From NCBI GenBank assembly GCA_949296115.1, contig CASFNR010000001.1, positions 167,000 to 230,999 on the forward strand: a stretch of 64,000 nt of DNA. The letters are read 5' to 3'. Numbering within the stretch: position 1 is the stretch's first letter; each line of letters starts with the position of its first letter. Source of the stretch: an uncultured Eubacteriales bacterium. GTDB lineage: Bacteria > Bacillota > Clostridia > Oscillospirales > Oscillospiraceae. A model generated the notes under the pieces. That model saw only the letters and a program-made list of their open reading frames with translations, searched no databases and had not been told where the DNA came from. Below are positions 25,043-36,895 of this stretch, piece after piece. Made by a program: the position numbers and the translations under genes.

Positions 25043-27049
25043 ATGGGTAAGAACGATTTCGATATCGATTTCGACTTTGAGAAAGAATACGGCTTCGATC
25101 CTAAGGCTTTCCTTGGGTCCGATGCGGATGATGATAGTGTCGACCTGAATCAATTTTCTGATGAAGAACTGGGCCTGACCCCCCAGGGAGGATCGAGTAA
25201 AAGCTCTGCCGGCGGCCCCGTTTTTGAGGACGAAGATATGCGGGATGACTTTGATCTGGATGCGGATCTGGATGATTTTCTGAAGATGGGACAAGAGGAC
25301 GATTCTGCGGATCTCCCGGAGGAGGATCCGGAGGAATTTCCGGAAGAAGATGCCTATCCTGAGGAACAGGAGTTAACAGAGGAGGCGTATCCGGAAAAAA
25401 TGGGCACAGAGCAGACATCATATCCGGAGGACGAACAGCCGTACGATCCGGAGGAATATGATCCGGACTACCAGCCGGAAGATGAGGAGCAGCCGTCCCG
25501 CCATCGGAAAGAGCGTCCTCGTAAAAAACGGCAGGCGCCGAAAATCAATCTTCCCAAGATTGCAATGCCCAATATCTTCGGCAAATTCTATGACGTGTAT
25601 TTCGCCCCTGTCTTTGACAAAGGGATGCGGGAGCCGGCTCCTGATCCAAAAAATCCCAGGCGGAGACGGCGTAAGACGCCCATGCAGATTTTCAAAGAGG
25701 TATACCTGCCCCCCATCATCGCCTGTGTCTGTCTGATTCTGGTCCTGTCCTTTGCCATCGGCGCATTGTCTGACTTTATCCAGGCGAAGCAGGATGAGGC
25801 GGAGCGTCAGCAGAGCCACCTGAGCTCTTCCATCAGCGCTGCAGAACAGGAAGCCCAGCGGGTTCAGCAGGTCATGGCGGAAGCGGAGAGTCTGGTGACT
25901 GGATACGACTATGACGGCGCCATTGCCCTGCTACAGACATTGGATGTCTCCAACGAGGAGGTCGCTGCCAAAATCCGGGATTACTCCCTGGCGAAGGAGC
26001 AGCTTCAAGCCTATCAGGACCCCTCCACCATTCCCAATCTGAGTTTCCATGTGCTCATTGAGGATACGGCCAGAGCTTTCAGCGACGCCACTTACGGCGG
26101 CCAGTACAACCGGAACTTTGTCACCACCGGTGAATTCCGGAAGATTCTCCAGCAGCTGTATGATAACAACTACGTCCTGGTTGACTTCAACAGCTTTACC
26201 GGCTCCAGCAAGGACACCTCCGGCAATGACATCTTCCAGACCATCCCCATCTATCTGCCCGCCGGGAAAAAGCCGGTGATGATTACCGAAACCATGGTAA
26301 ATTACTATCTGTACATGGTAGACGGCAATGATGACGGTGTGGCAGATGCCAGCGGCGACGGCTTTGCCAGCAAGCTGGTGGTGAGCAACGGAGAAATCAA
26401 GAACGAGTACGTCACTTCCAGCGGTGAAACTCTGGTGGGCGACTACGATCTGGTTCCCATTCTGGAGACCTTTATCAAGGAGCATCCGGACTTCTCTTAC
26501 CAGGGTGCCCGGGCAACCCTTGCGGTCAGCGGCTATGATGGCGTATTCGGCTATCGCTGCGTGAACAGCTTTGTTGCCACCAAGGGTCAGGATTACGTGG
26601 ATCAGGAGAAGGCCAGCGCTACCGCTGTGGCAAATGCCCTGAAGGAAAAAGGTTATACCTTCGCTTGCTACACCTTTGAGGATATTCCTTATGCGGATAA
26701 GAGTGTACAGCAAATTTCCTCTGACATCCAGTCCTGGGTGCAGCAGGTATTGCCGATTCTCGGCGAGTCCAACATCTTTATTTTCGCAAAGACCAGCGGA
26801 CTGTCCGGCTACGGCACCACAAATCAGGCCTTCAACGCCATCTACAACAGCGGTTTCCGGTACTTCATCACCCACGGCACACAGCCCTGGGCCGAGGTCA
26901 ACACCAATTACGTCCGGCAGAATCGTCTGATGGTGACGGGTGAATATCTGCAGCACTTTGCCAGCTACTTCAACAACACCAACTACACGCTCTTCGATGC
27001 GTCCCTGGTAATTGACAGTGCCGCCCGGGGCAATGTGCCCACCGGCTGA
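25043..27049 (+). CDS. Type II membrane protein with acidic N-domain and polysaccharide-deacetylase-like domain
   Basis: 668 aa. Residues 1-150 are strongly acidic with Pro-Glu-Glu/Tyr-Pro-Glu repeats (PEEDPEEFPEED); a Lys/Arg-rich stretch (HRKERPRKKRQAPK, NPRRRRRK) precedes one transmembrane helix at about 223-243 (PPIIACVCLILVLSFAIGAL). A coiled coil (about 245-300) leads to an extracytoplasmic domain from about 335 that resembles carbohydrate esterase 4 proteins of Firmicutes: NFVTTGEFRKILQQLYDN and YLPAGKKPVMIT followed by VNYYLYMVDGNDDG. Where active enzymes have the catalytic Asp pair this one reads TETMVNYY, so activity is doubtful. It has its own promoter and terminator. The membrane topology is inferred. 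Confidence 0.65.
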   Translation: MGKNDFDIDFDFEKEYGFDPKAFLGSDADDDSVDLNQFSDEELGLTPQGGSSKSSAGGPVFEDEDMRDDFDLDADLDDFLKMGQEDDSADLPEEDPEEFPEEDAYPEEQELTEEAYPEKMGTEQTSYPEDEQPYDPEEYDPDYQPEDEEQPSRHRKERPRKKRQAPKINLPKIAMPNIFGKFYDVYFAPVFDKGMREPAPDPKNPRRRRRKTPMQIFKEVYLPPIIACVCLILVLSFAIGALSDFIQAKQDEAERQQSHLSSSISAAEQEAQRVQQVMAEAESLVTGYDYDGAIALLQTLDVSNEEVAAKIRDYSLAKEQLQAYQDPSTIPNLSFHVLIEDTARAFSDATYGGQYNRNFVTTGEFRKILQQLYDNNYVLVDFNSFTGSSKDTSGNDIFQTIPIYLPAGKKPVMITETMVNYYLYMVDGNDDGVADASGDGFASKLVVSNGEIKNEYVTSSGETLVGDYDLVPILETFIKEHPDFSYQGARATLAVSGYDGVFGYRCVNSFVATKGQDYVDQEKASATAVANALKEKGYTFACYTFEDIPYADKSVQQISSDIQSWVQQVLPILGESNIFIFAKTSGLSGYGTTNQAFNAIYNSGFRYFITHGTQPWAEVNTNYVRQNRLMVTGEYLQHFASYFNNTNYTLFDASLVIDSAARGNVPTG

Positions 27050-27065
27050 TCCCTGTCAGCAAGAT

Positions 27066-27105
27066 ACCCACAAGCTTCCCAATGGAGGCTTGTGGGTTGT
27101 TTTTT
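27066..27105 (+). terminator. Terminator after the deacetylase-like gene
   Basis: ACCCACAAGC/GCTTGTGGGT stem with a 12-nt loop and a T-rich tail (27097-27105). Confidence 0.85.
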
Positions 27106-27116
27106 GCAAAAGAGGT

Positions 27117-27141
27117 GGGGTCTGGCAAACTGCCTGACCCC
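27117..27141 (-). terminator. Terminator after mrp
   Basis: An 11-bp stem with one mismatch (GGGGTCAGGCA on the minus strand) around a 3-nt loop; CACCTCTTTT follows on the minus strand. It lies 15 bp beyond the mrp stop. Confidence 0.65.
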
Positions 27142-27155
27142 GCCTTCCCGTGTCA

Positions 27156-27983
27156 TTATTCCGCTTTTTCGATGGCTGCCACCGCATCCGCCAAGGCATC
27201 GGTATTCACCGTCTCCATCAGGCCGCTGTCATACGCCTCCGCAACACCGGGGTCGATGGGCAGCTTTGCCAGCACCGGCAACTCAAACTGGGAGGCAATC
27301 TGGTCCAGGTGGGATTTGCCGAACACCTGAATCTCCTTGCCGCAGTCCGGGCAGCGCAGGTAGGAGTAGTTCTCCACCAGCCCCAGCACCGGGATGTGCA
27401 TCATGTTGGCCATCTTCACCGCCTTGGACACGATCATGGATACCAGATCCTGGGGGCTGGTCACGATGACAATGCCGTTAACCGGCAGACTCTGGAACAC
27501 CGTCAGCGGCACATCGCCGGTTCCGGGAGGCATATCCACGAACATATAGTCCACATCCTCCCAGATCACATCCGTCCAGAACTGCTTCACTGCACCGGCA
27601 ATCACCGGGCCGCGCCAGACAACCGGATCGTCCGGGTTATCCAGCAGCAGATTGATGGACATGACCTGAATGCCGCTGCGGGTGAGCGCAGGATAGAGGC
27701 CATCCTCATTGGCCCCCTGGCACTCTGTTACACCAAAGGCCTTCGGAGCGGAGGGGCCAGTAATATCCGCATCCAGAACAGCTACCCGCTTTCCCTTCCG
27801 GGCCATAGCGACCGCCAGCATGGAGGTAACCGTGGACTTGCCAACACCGCCCTTGCCGGAGACAACCGCAATCACCTTTTTCACCGTGGACTTGGGATTC
27901 AGGGTTTCCAGCAGGCTCTCCGCCTTCCGGTCGCCGCAGGAAGTGCTGCCACAGCTGGAGCAATTTCCATTACAAGAACTCAT
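27156..27983 (-). CDS. mrp: Mrp/NBP35 family iron-sulfur carrier ATPase
   Basis: 275 aa. P-loop ATPase that holds and transfers [4Fe-4S] clusters. The N-terminal cysteine-rich tail (SSCNGNCSSCGSTSCG) is the NBP35-type ferredoxin-like motif, followed by the deviant Walker A VVSGKGGVGKST, VLDADITGPSAPKAFG, PPGTGDVPLT, and the C-terminal CPDCGK cluster motif. The gene stands alone, with a consensus promoter. Confidence 0.94.
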   Translation of the reverse strand: MSSCNGNCSSCGSTSCGDRKAESLLETLNPKSTVKKVIAVVSGKGGVGKSTVTSMLAVAMARKGKRVAVLDADITGPSAPKAFGVTECQGANEDGLYPALTRSGIQVMSINLLLDNPDDPVVWRGPVIAGAVKQFWTDVIWEDVDYMFVDMPPGTGDVPLTVFQSLPVNGIVIVTSPQDLVSMIVSKAVKMANMMHIPVLGLVENYSYLRCPDCGKEIQVFGKSHLDQIASQFELPVLAKLPIDPGVAEAYDSGLMETVNTDALADAVAAIEKAE

Positions 27984-28045
27984 TACTTTTACACTCCTTT
28001 GCGTCGGGTTCTACCCCATTCGCATTTTCATATTTCACTTCGACC

Positions 28046-28074
28046 ATTATAGGCAATTCCCCCCACCCTGTCAA
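28046..28074 (-). promoter_or_regulatory. Consensus promoter for mrp
   Basis: Minus strand -35 TTGACA (28074-28069), 17-bp spacer, -10 TATAAT (28051-28046): a perfect sigma-70 match. Confidence 0.8.
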
Positions 28075-28153
28075 GCATCGTCAGAAGTTTCCTGCCGCTG
28101 CTGCAGTACCGTGTATGCATCGCAGCTGGGATTGAATGCCAGGCAGTCCCACT

Positions 28154-30016
28154 TTACTCCTGGGCAGCCTCCCACTGCTCCATCAGCTCCATCAGCGCTG
28201 CTTCCGCCGCTTCTTTTTCTTCCAGGGCTTTGGTCAGCTGCTGGTAATCCGCAGCCGCTTCCTCGATTTTCACATCCAGCTGGGCAATCAGGCTCTCCTG
28301 CTTTTCAATTTCCCGTTCCAGTCTGCGAACCAGCTTTTCAGACTCCTTGGTGCCGCCCTTGGGTTTCTCCTTTTTGGGCTTCGGGACGGGCACAGCAGCA
28401 GGCTTGGACGCCGCCTCATGCGCCAGAATGGAACGGTATTTTGCATAACCGCAGGGGAAATCCCGGATGGTTCCATCCTCCAGGAGCCAGATGCGTTCCG
28501 CAAATTTTTCGATGAAATACCGGTCATGGGACACGAACAGCAGGACGCCTTCGAATTCCTCAATGGCCGCCTCCACCCACTCCCGTGACGCAATATCCAG
28601 GTGGTTGGTGGGTTCGTCCAGAATCAGCAGGTTGATTTTTTCATCCATCAGCATGCACAGCCGCAGCCGGGACTGCTCTCCGCCAGAGAGATTCTGCACC
28701 TGCTTGAATACATCCTCCCCCTGGAACAGGAAGGCTCCCAGCCGGTCCCGGGCAACTTGGGGCGTGCAGTTCTTCTCATAGAGCATGGTATCGTACAGGC
28801 TGCGCTCCGGATGGTCAAAATGGATAATCTGGGGCAGATACCCCCACTTGACCGTGGGGCCAAACTGGATTTTGCCGGTGCAGTCCTCCTCCCCCAGAAG
28901 GCATTTGATGAAGGTGGATTTGCCCGTGCCGTTGTCTCCCAGCAGGGCAATCCGCTCCCCCGCCTCCACGTTCAGGTTTACATCCGAAAACAGGGTCCGG
29001 TCTCCAAAGGATTTGGACACGCCCTTCATTTTGAATACCACATCTCCGGAGAAATCCTTTTCGCCGAAGGATGCCTTCATGGTCCGTTCTTTCTGGGGTT
29101 TCTCCGTCTTGCGGATCCGCTCCATCCGGTGCTGGATGGACATGGCCCGGCGGTAGAGGGTCCGGTTGTTGATGCCCCAGCCCTTCATCCGCTCCACCGT
29201 ATAGCCCAGCTGCTTCAGTTTGGCCTGCTCCTGCTGGTACTGCTTCATTTGCAGATCAAACCGGGCCTGCTTTTCATCCATGTAGAAGGAATAGTTGCCG
29301 GAATAGAACTCCCCATGGCCCTGTGTAATCTCAATGACCCGCTGGGCAATCTGATCGATGAAGTACCGGTCATGGGAAATGGCCAGGACGGTCCCCTTGA
29401 AGGCTCGGATATACTGTTCCAGCCATTCCACACTGTTCAGATCCAGGTGGTTGGTGGGTTCGTCCAGCAGCAGAATGTCCGTCTTTTCCAGCAGCAGCCG
29501 GGCCAGGTTCACCCGGGTCTTTTCGCCGCCGGACAGGCTGGAAAAGCTCTGCTCCCGCTGCTCCCGGGAAATGCCCAGACCGTTGCAGATCTTGTCCACT
29601 TCCACGTCCATTTCATAGCCGCCGCCCGACTGGAAACGGTTGGAAAGCCGGTCATACTCCCGCAGCTGCTCCTCCGTTGCGCCGGCGGACATCTGGCACT
29701 CCAGCTGCTCCATCTTTTTTCGATCCGACAAAAGCTCCGCATAGGCAGAGCGAAGCACATCCTCCACCGTGTAGCCCTCGGGAAAGTGGGGAATCTGGGA
29801 AATCAGGCCCATCCGCTTGTTGGGATTGACGTAAACCTCTCCCCCATCGTAGTCCATCTGTCCGGTGAGGATATTGAACAGGGTGGTTTTCCCACAGCCA
29901 TTCCGGCCGAGAATCGCCACCCGCTCCCCTTCCTGAATCTCAAAGCTCAGGCCGTCCAGCAGATATTCTCCGATCACAAAGAATTTTGTTAAGTTCTTTA
30001 CCTGTATATCAACCAT
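28154..30016 (-). CDS. ABC-F family ATPase
   Basis: 620 aa. Soluble protein with two ABC cassettes and no transmembrane part: Walker A AILGRNGCGKTTLF and signature SSLSGGEKTRVNLARLL in the first, GDNGTGKSTFIK and NLSGGEQSRLRLC in the second, both with LLLDEPTNHLD-type Walker B. The linker between them is Lys/Arg-rich (RRAMSIQHRMERIRKTEKPQ), and a C-terminal coiled coil (residues 545-615) is present. ABC-F proteins act on the ribosomal E site; antibiotic resistance cannot be inferred. It lies 15 bp after the RNase M5 gene. No hairpin terminator is visible after it. Confidence 0.9.
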   Translation of the reverse strand: MVDIQVKNLTKFFVIGEYLLDGLSFEIQEGERVAILGRNGCGKTTLFNILTGQMDYDGGEVYVNPNKRMGLISQIPHFPEGYTVEDVLRSAYAELLSDRKKMEQLECQMSAGATEEQLREYDRLSNRFQSGGGYEMDVEVDKICNGLGISREQREQSFSSLSGGEKTRVNLARLLLEKTDILLLDEPTNHLDLNSVEWLEQYIRAFKGTVLAISHDRYFIDQIAQRVIEITQGHGEFYSGNYSFYMDEKQARFDLQMKQYQQEQAKLKQLGYTVERMKGWGINNRTLYRRAMSIQHRMERIRKTEKPQKERTMKASFGEKDFSGDVVFKMKGVSKSFGDRTLFSDVNLNVEAGERIALLGDNGTGKSTFIKCLLGEEDCTGKIQFGPTVKWGYLPQIIHFDHPERSLYDTMLYEKNCTPQVARDRLGAFLFQGEDVFKQVQNLSGGEQSRLRLCMLMDEKINLLILDEPTNHLDIASREWVEAAIEEFEGVLLFVSHDRYFIEKFAERIWLLEDGTIRDFPCGYAKYRSILAHEAASKPAAVPVPKPKKEKPKGGTKESEKLVRRLEREIEKQESLIAQLDVKIEEAAADYQQLTKALEEKEAAEAALMELMEQWEAAQE

Positions 30017-30031
30017 ATCTGTTCTCCCGTT

Positions 30032-30616
30032 CTACAGCTCCGACAGAATCTTCCGGATTTCCTCCCGGGTGTAGAGCAAATTCAATGCCTGCAGCATGGC
30101 GTTGGCGCTCATGTGCTCCGGCAAGCGGCAGGCTTTCAGCAATTTCCCCCGCAGAACACTGGCATTTTCTCCGCCGGAAAGGCCCAGTTCCATTAAATCC
30201 TGCTTGGTCAGTCCTTTCTCACTCTGGCATGAAGCGTCCTCCATGGTGGCGCCCGCACGGCGCAGCGCCTCCAGAATGACTTCCCGGGACATGCCCTCCA
30301 CTCCTAGTTTTCCTTCTTTTCCCGGGGCGGATTTCCGTTTCTCCTTACCGGGAATGTCCGGAATATAGGCATGCTTCAGCTGGGAGGAAGGAATGGCGCT
30401 TTTAATTCGGCTGCGGATCACAAATCCCGCTCCATCGGAGTCGGTGAACACAATCAATCCCCGCTCCTTTGCCACCCGGCGCAGCAAATCCATTTGCTCT
30501 TTGTTCTTGAAAATACCGAATCCGGAGGTTTCCAAGATCGGCGCATCCACAATCTGCGAGAGGGTATTCTTATCATATCGTCCCTCCACCACAATGGCTT
30601 CCTTGATTTTAACCAC
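30032..30616 (-). CDS. rnmV: Ribonuclease M5
   Basis: 194 aa. Toprim nuclease that matures 5S rRNA. Toprim acidic motifs: KEAIVVEGRYDKNTL and LIVFTDSDGAGF; the C-terminal part matches the DUF4093 domain of RNase M5 (MEDASCQSEKGLTKQDLMELGL). The 5' end overlaps holA by 8 bp. Confidence 0.93.
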   Translation of the reverse strand: MVKIKEAIVVEGRYDKNTLSQIVDAPILETSGFGIFKNKEQMDLLRRVAKERGLIVFTDSDGAGFVIRSRIKSAIPSSQLKHAYIPDIPGKEKRKSAPGKEGKLGVEGMSREVILEALRRAGATMEDASCQSEKGLTKQDLMELGLSGGENASVLRGKLLKACRLPEHMSANAMLQALNLLYTREEIRKILSEL

Positions 30617-31655
30617 GCTTTGCCTCCTGCGCCAGCTGAAGAATCAGCAGTTCCAGCAAACGTTCACTGTCGTCAAAGGATGTTTTCATCTGATAGTCCG
30701 TCTCCACAATCAAAGCAGCCGCCCTGGCACAGAAAGCGGCAGAAAAACGCCGGGCCGCATCCATGGTTTTCCGGGCCGGATAGTCCGGAATGCCGCATAG
30801 CTTTTGCAGTTCCGAAGCGGGCCTTCCCCCGTCCAGCAGGGTCCGGGCGGTTCCGATGCGGCGGAAATGCGCTCCCACGGCGCCCAGGATCGCCAACGGC
30901 TCCTGCTGCATTTTCAGCAGCTGCTGCAATTTGACCAGCGCCTGATCGTATCGTCCGGCGCTGAGTAAGTCCGTCATCTGGAAAACAACCGCATCCAGCA
31001 CCGGTTCTGTCACCGCATCTATGTCGGATTTTTTGATTTCATCCGCCCCGGAGTAAGCGCAGATTTTGTCAATTTCTCCGCTGAGGGCCGTCATGGTCCC
31101 CCCCGTAATGTCAATCAGATAGGCGCACAGGTCATTGGAGATCCGTTTCTTCCGGGCCGCAAAGTGCCGGGCAATCCAGGCAATCAAATCCCGCTGGTTC
31201 TGCTTTGCAAACTCCACGATCTGGCCGTGTTTATCCAGCGCATCCCAGAGTTTTTTCTGGCGCTTGTCCGGTTTCCAGGCAGCAGCCGTATAGGTGAAAA
31301 TCACCGTGCAGTAATCCGGAATATCCTCCAGAATCTGAACCATTTTATTCCGGTCTGTTTCGTTGAATCTAAAAAAATCCACCTCGTCTACCACAATCAG
31401 GGTTTTCTCCGCCATCATGGGAAGATTTTCCACCGCATCCGCAAAGGTCTGCAAGTCAAAGGTTTCATTATTCAGCTGATGGAAGTTGAAAGACTCCGTC
31501 AGTTCATCCAGCAGCTGTTTTTTGATCTGACTCAGATAATGGTGCAGCAGGAATACCTCTTCCCCATGGAATACATATAGCCGCCCGATTTCTTTTGCTT
31601 TCAATGCCTGCTTCAATTCCTGAATCGCAGTACCTGTATCTGCTTTTTTTGCCAT
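30609..31655 (-). CDS. holA: DNA polymerase III subunit delta
   Basis: 348 aa. Clamp-loader subunit that opens the beta clamp. The N-terminal AAA+-like domain starts IGRLYVFHGEEVFLLHHYLSQ; NLPMMAEKTLIVVDEVDFF and FTYTAAAWKPDKRQKKLW are typical. ATG 31655 is preferred to the GTG at 31664 because AGGAGG (in the comEC 3' end) is 8 nt upstream of the ATG. The comEC-holA order is conserved in Firmicutes; here RNase M5 and an ABC-F protein follow. Confidence 0.92.
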   Translation of the reverse strand: MAKKADTGTAIQELKQALKAKEIGRLYVFHGEEVFLLHHYLSQIKKQLLDELTESFNFHQLNNETFDLQTFADAVENLPMMAEKTLIVVDEVDFFRFNETDRNKMVQILEDIPDYCTVIFTYTAAAWKPDKRQKKLWDALDKHGQIVEFAKQNQRDLIAWIARHFAARKKRISNDLCAYLIDITGGTMTALSGEIDKICAYSGADEIKKSDIDAVTEPVLDAVVFQMTDLLSAGRYDQALVKLQQLLKMQQEPLAILGAVGAHFRRIGTARTLLDGGRPASELQKLCGIPDYPARKTMDAARRFSAAFCARAAALIVETDYQMKTSFDDSERLLELLILQLAQEAKRG

Positions 31656-31660
31656 GGGGC

Positions 31661-33886
31661 TCACCTCCTGTATACCAGATCGCCGTTCAGATCTGTCCGA
31701 TAAACCTGACAGCCATACGCCGCCAACCGCTGCAGCAATTCCGGCGCTGGATGCCCATAGGGATTATCCGCACCCACGCTGATGCATACAATTTTCGGCT
31801 TCACGGCCTGGAGCAGTTCCTCACAGGTGGAGTTTTTAGAGCCATGATGTCCGGCAATCAGCACATCCACCTGCGGGATTTGGGCGTTCCGAAGCAGAGA
31901 ACGCTCTCCAAAGCCGTCCCGGTCTCCGGTAATGAGTATATCACAGTTTTCCGAATCAAACAAGACGCACAAGCTGCTTTCATTTCCCTCTCCGGGGTAA
32001 AGCGGGGGATAAATGGTAATTTCTGCGTCTCCAAAAGAAAGGGTCAGGACTTCGGAGGCATAGAGCACCGTGCATCCCGCTTCGTCCGCCAAAGGTGACG
32101 CTTCCTCCGGGAGAACCAGCAGGTCCGTCTTGACCCGGCTGAGCAGATTGCTGACTGCCCCGGCATGATCCCGGTCACAGTGCGTCAGAATCAGGCCGTC
32201 CAGCCGTGAGATTCCCTGGCTGAGCAGAGCGGAAGCTGCCACATCCGCGGCGCCGTCATCCGTGTCTCCGCCGCAATCCACCAGATAGGTCCTCCCCTGA
32301 CTTTGCAGGAGGATGCACTGGCCCTGCCCCACATCCAAAACCGTCATCCGGGTTCCCGGCAGCGCCGGCTCTATCCAGGAGGCAAGCAGCGCAAGGAACA
32401 GACCGGCAGCGGCACATCCAGCCAGCAGTCCCGGTCTTTTATTCCGGCTGAGCAGAAACACTGCCAGCAGTCCATACACAAGCACCAGCCAACCAACGAT
32501 GTAAACGCTTCGGGTGTATACCGCAGCCAAGGGGAAATCGCTGAGCGTACGGGCAATCCAGAGAACGACCCGGATTGCCGGATTCAGCATCGCCCCAATC
32601 AGCGCGCTGAGCGGCTGCCAGAGGAGAGCCAGCAGGCACATCCCCACAAGTCCGTAAAACACCAGTCCGATCAGCCAAAGAACCAGCAGATTGGTAATAA
32701 CGCCGATCAGACTTACCATGCCAAAATATCCGGCGGTCAGCGGGGTGGTCATCAGCGTCGCACCCAGGGAGACAGAAACAGAACCTGCAAACCATTTTGC
32801 CGCCGCCTTTTCCCAGGGCTTCTTCTGCCGCAGACGGCTGTAAATCCACCCCCGGATGCCGGGTGAAAACAGGTAAATTCCCGCAACACTTCCCACCGAC
32901 AGCTGGAATCCAACAGAGGTTACCACCAGGGGATTGACAAGCATCATCAGCAAGCACGCTCCACTCAGTGCCGTCGGACCGTCGTACTCCCGATTCGCCA
33001 GCTGTGCCAAAAGCAGCAGGGCCGACATCACGCACGCCCGGGTCACCGACGGAGTGAACCCAGCAACCGCCGCAAACAAAACCAGCACCGGAATCCCCGC
33101 CGCCGCCAGCAGAATCCGCTTGCGGAACGTCACCATGGTCAAAAGCGCCACCAGGATGGACACATGAAGCCCGGAAACCGCCGCCACATGCCGAATGCCG
33201 CTGACTTTCAGGGCGGTATCCAGTGCATAATCCAGTCCCGAGGTATCCCCCAGGAGCAGCGCCTTCGCAAAGGGCAGCGTGTCCGGGGCGAGATGCTGCT
33301 CCAGAATATCCGCCACGGCCCGGCGCAGGCGAACCGGAATCAGGCTCCAGGCGGAATCCGAGCCCCGCTCCACCGTTATCTGATCCGTCTGGTACGCCAG
33401 CAGAAAGATTCCGTTTCCCCTGTGGTAGGTAGCGCCCGCTTCCCCTTCCGGTGTGGTCACCCGAAACCGGAATTCCCCCTGAATGCGGTCACCGGCCTGG
33501 ATTTTTTCTTCTCCATCCAGGTAGACGCATACCCGGTAATCCTTCCCATCCAGCGTCATCCGGCACTCTGTCCCAATTCCATAGTCTGTTTCCCAGGGGT
33601 CGTCGGTTACGGAGAACCGGGCATGCTGTGTACAAGAATCCAGTGAAACCGCTGTGCTGAGATAATACAGGTTATAGCCGTAAAACCAGGCGAAGCCCGC
33701 CGCACAGCCCAGCAGAGCAGCTCCAGCCCGGCGCAGCACAGGGTTTCCGCTCCCGAATCCAACCAGCATCAGGCCGAGGCAGACAGAAAGAAGCGCAAGC
33801 CAGGGCAGCCGGCCTTCCTGGAGCCAGTAGGCGCACAAGACGCAGCTGAATCCCATTCCCAGCACAAACCACATCAGTTTTCGCAC
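31661..33886 (-). CDS. comEC: ComEC/Rec2 competence DNA channel
   Basis: 741 aa. Integral membrane protein that moves single-stranded DNA across the membrane. An N-terminal OB-like domain, the Competence domain with many helices (VSGIRHVAAVSGLHVSILVALL is diagnostic), and a C-terminal metallo-beta-lactamase domain with GQGQCILLQ, ILTHCDRDHAGAV and IAGHHGSKNS are all present, so this is a full-length three-domain form. The GTG at 33886 is preferred (AAGGGGAG upstream); a TTG at 33955 would start inside the alaS 3' hairpin. No other competence genes are in the window. Confidence 0.92.
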   Translation of the reverse strand: MRKLMWFVLGMGFSCVLCAYWLQEGRLPWLALLSVCLGLMLVGFGSGNPVLRRAGAALLGCAAGFAWFYGYNLYYLSTAVSLDSCTQHARFSVTDDPWETDYGIGTECRMTLDGKDYRVCVYLDGEEKIQAGDRIQGEFRFRVTTPEGEAGATYHRGNGIFLLAYQTDQITVERGSDSAWSLIPVRLRRAVADILEQHLAPDTLPFAKALLLGDTSGLDYALDTALKVSGIRHVAAVSGLHVSILVALLTMVTFRKRILLAAAGIPVLVLFAAVAGFTPSVTRACVMSALLLLAQLANREYDGPTALSGACLLMMLVNPLVVTSVGFQLSVGSVAGIYLFSPGIRGWIYSRLRQKKPWEKAAAKWFAGSVSVSLGATLMTTPLTAGYFGMVSLIGVITNLLVLWLIGLVFYGLVGMCLLALLWQPLSALIGAMLNPAIRVVLWIARTLSDFPLAAVYTRSVYIVGWLVLVYGLLAVFLLSRNKRPGLLAGCAAAGLFLALLASWIEPALPGTRMTVLDVGQGQCILLQSQGRTYLVDCGGDTDDGAADVAASALLSQGISRLDGLILTHCDRDHAGAVSNLLSRVKTDLLVLPEEASPLADEAGCTVLYASEVLTLSFGDAEITIYPPLYPGEGNESSLCVLFDSENCDILITGDRDGFGERSLLRNAQIPQVDVLIAGHHGSKNSTCEELLQAVKPKIVCISVGADNPYGHPAPELLQRLAAYGCQVYRTDLNGDLVYRR

Positions 33887-33922
33887 GCCCGTTTTCTCCC
33901 CTTTCAGACCATTCTGGACGAG

Positions 33923-33949
33923 ACAGGGCGCCGCAGGTTGCGGCGCCCT
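33923..33949 (-). other. Hairpin between alaS and comEC
   Basis: Minus strand GGGCGCCGCA and TGCGGCGCCC form a 10-bp stem with a short loop just after the alaS stop. No U-run follows, so termination may be partial and comEC could be read from the alaS transcript. Confidence 0.5.
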
Positions 33950-33955
33950 CTTCAA

Positions 33956-36573
<2,618 letters not shown>

Positions 36574-36614
36574 GGGTATCGACCTCCAAATAAAATTCAA
36601 CATGGGTGGGGTGG

Positions 36615-36837
36615 ACGCAAAAAAGCCGCCCCTAAACCTAGGGGCGACTATCAATCGCGGTACCACCCTAATTCATCTGCCAGGCAGATCTCTTAGCGCC
36701 CGATAACGGGAGCACCCGTCCCGGTCCTCCCGGGCAACGGAGAAAGTGGCTTGCAGAATCACGCCGAGGGTTCGCACCAATACCCTCTCTCTGTCAGACT
36801 TCACTTCTGCTTTGCTTCCTCATTGTTTTTGCATATC
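36615..36837 (-). promoter_or_regulatory. T-box riboswitch of alaS
   Basis: The minus strand carries the T-box core AGGGTGGTACCGCG (36669-36656), followed by a terminator hairpin GTCGCCCCTAGG...GGGGCGGC with six T (36648-36619). Upstream is a Stem I region containing GAGAGAGGGTATTGGTGCGAACCCTC, with the expected distal loop. Uncharged tRNA binding would block the terminator and allow alaS transcription. An Ala codon GCC followed by A lies late in Stem I and may be the specifier, but I could not fold it with confidence. Confidence 0.92.
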
Positions 36838-36843
36838 CACCGT

Positions 36844-36871
36844 ATTTTACCACAAATTCGGGAATTGTCAA
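36844..36871 (-). promoter_or_regulatory. Promoter for the alaS T-box transcript
   Basis: Minus strand -35 TTGACA (36871-36866), 16-bp spacer, -10 TAAAAT (36849-36844). Confidence 0.6.
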
Positions 36872-36895
36872 TATCTTTCCCCGGAAAAATCCTGG

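Noticed and set aside
28601-29992. 463-codon plus-strand open frame inside the ABC-F gene
   Set aside because: Antisense shadow of two ABC cassettes; no ribosome-binding site and no known domain.
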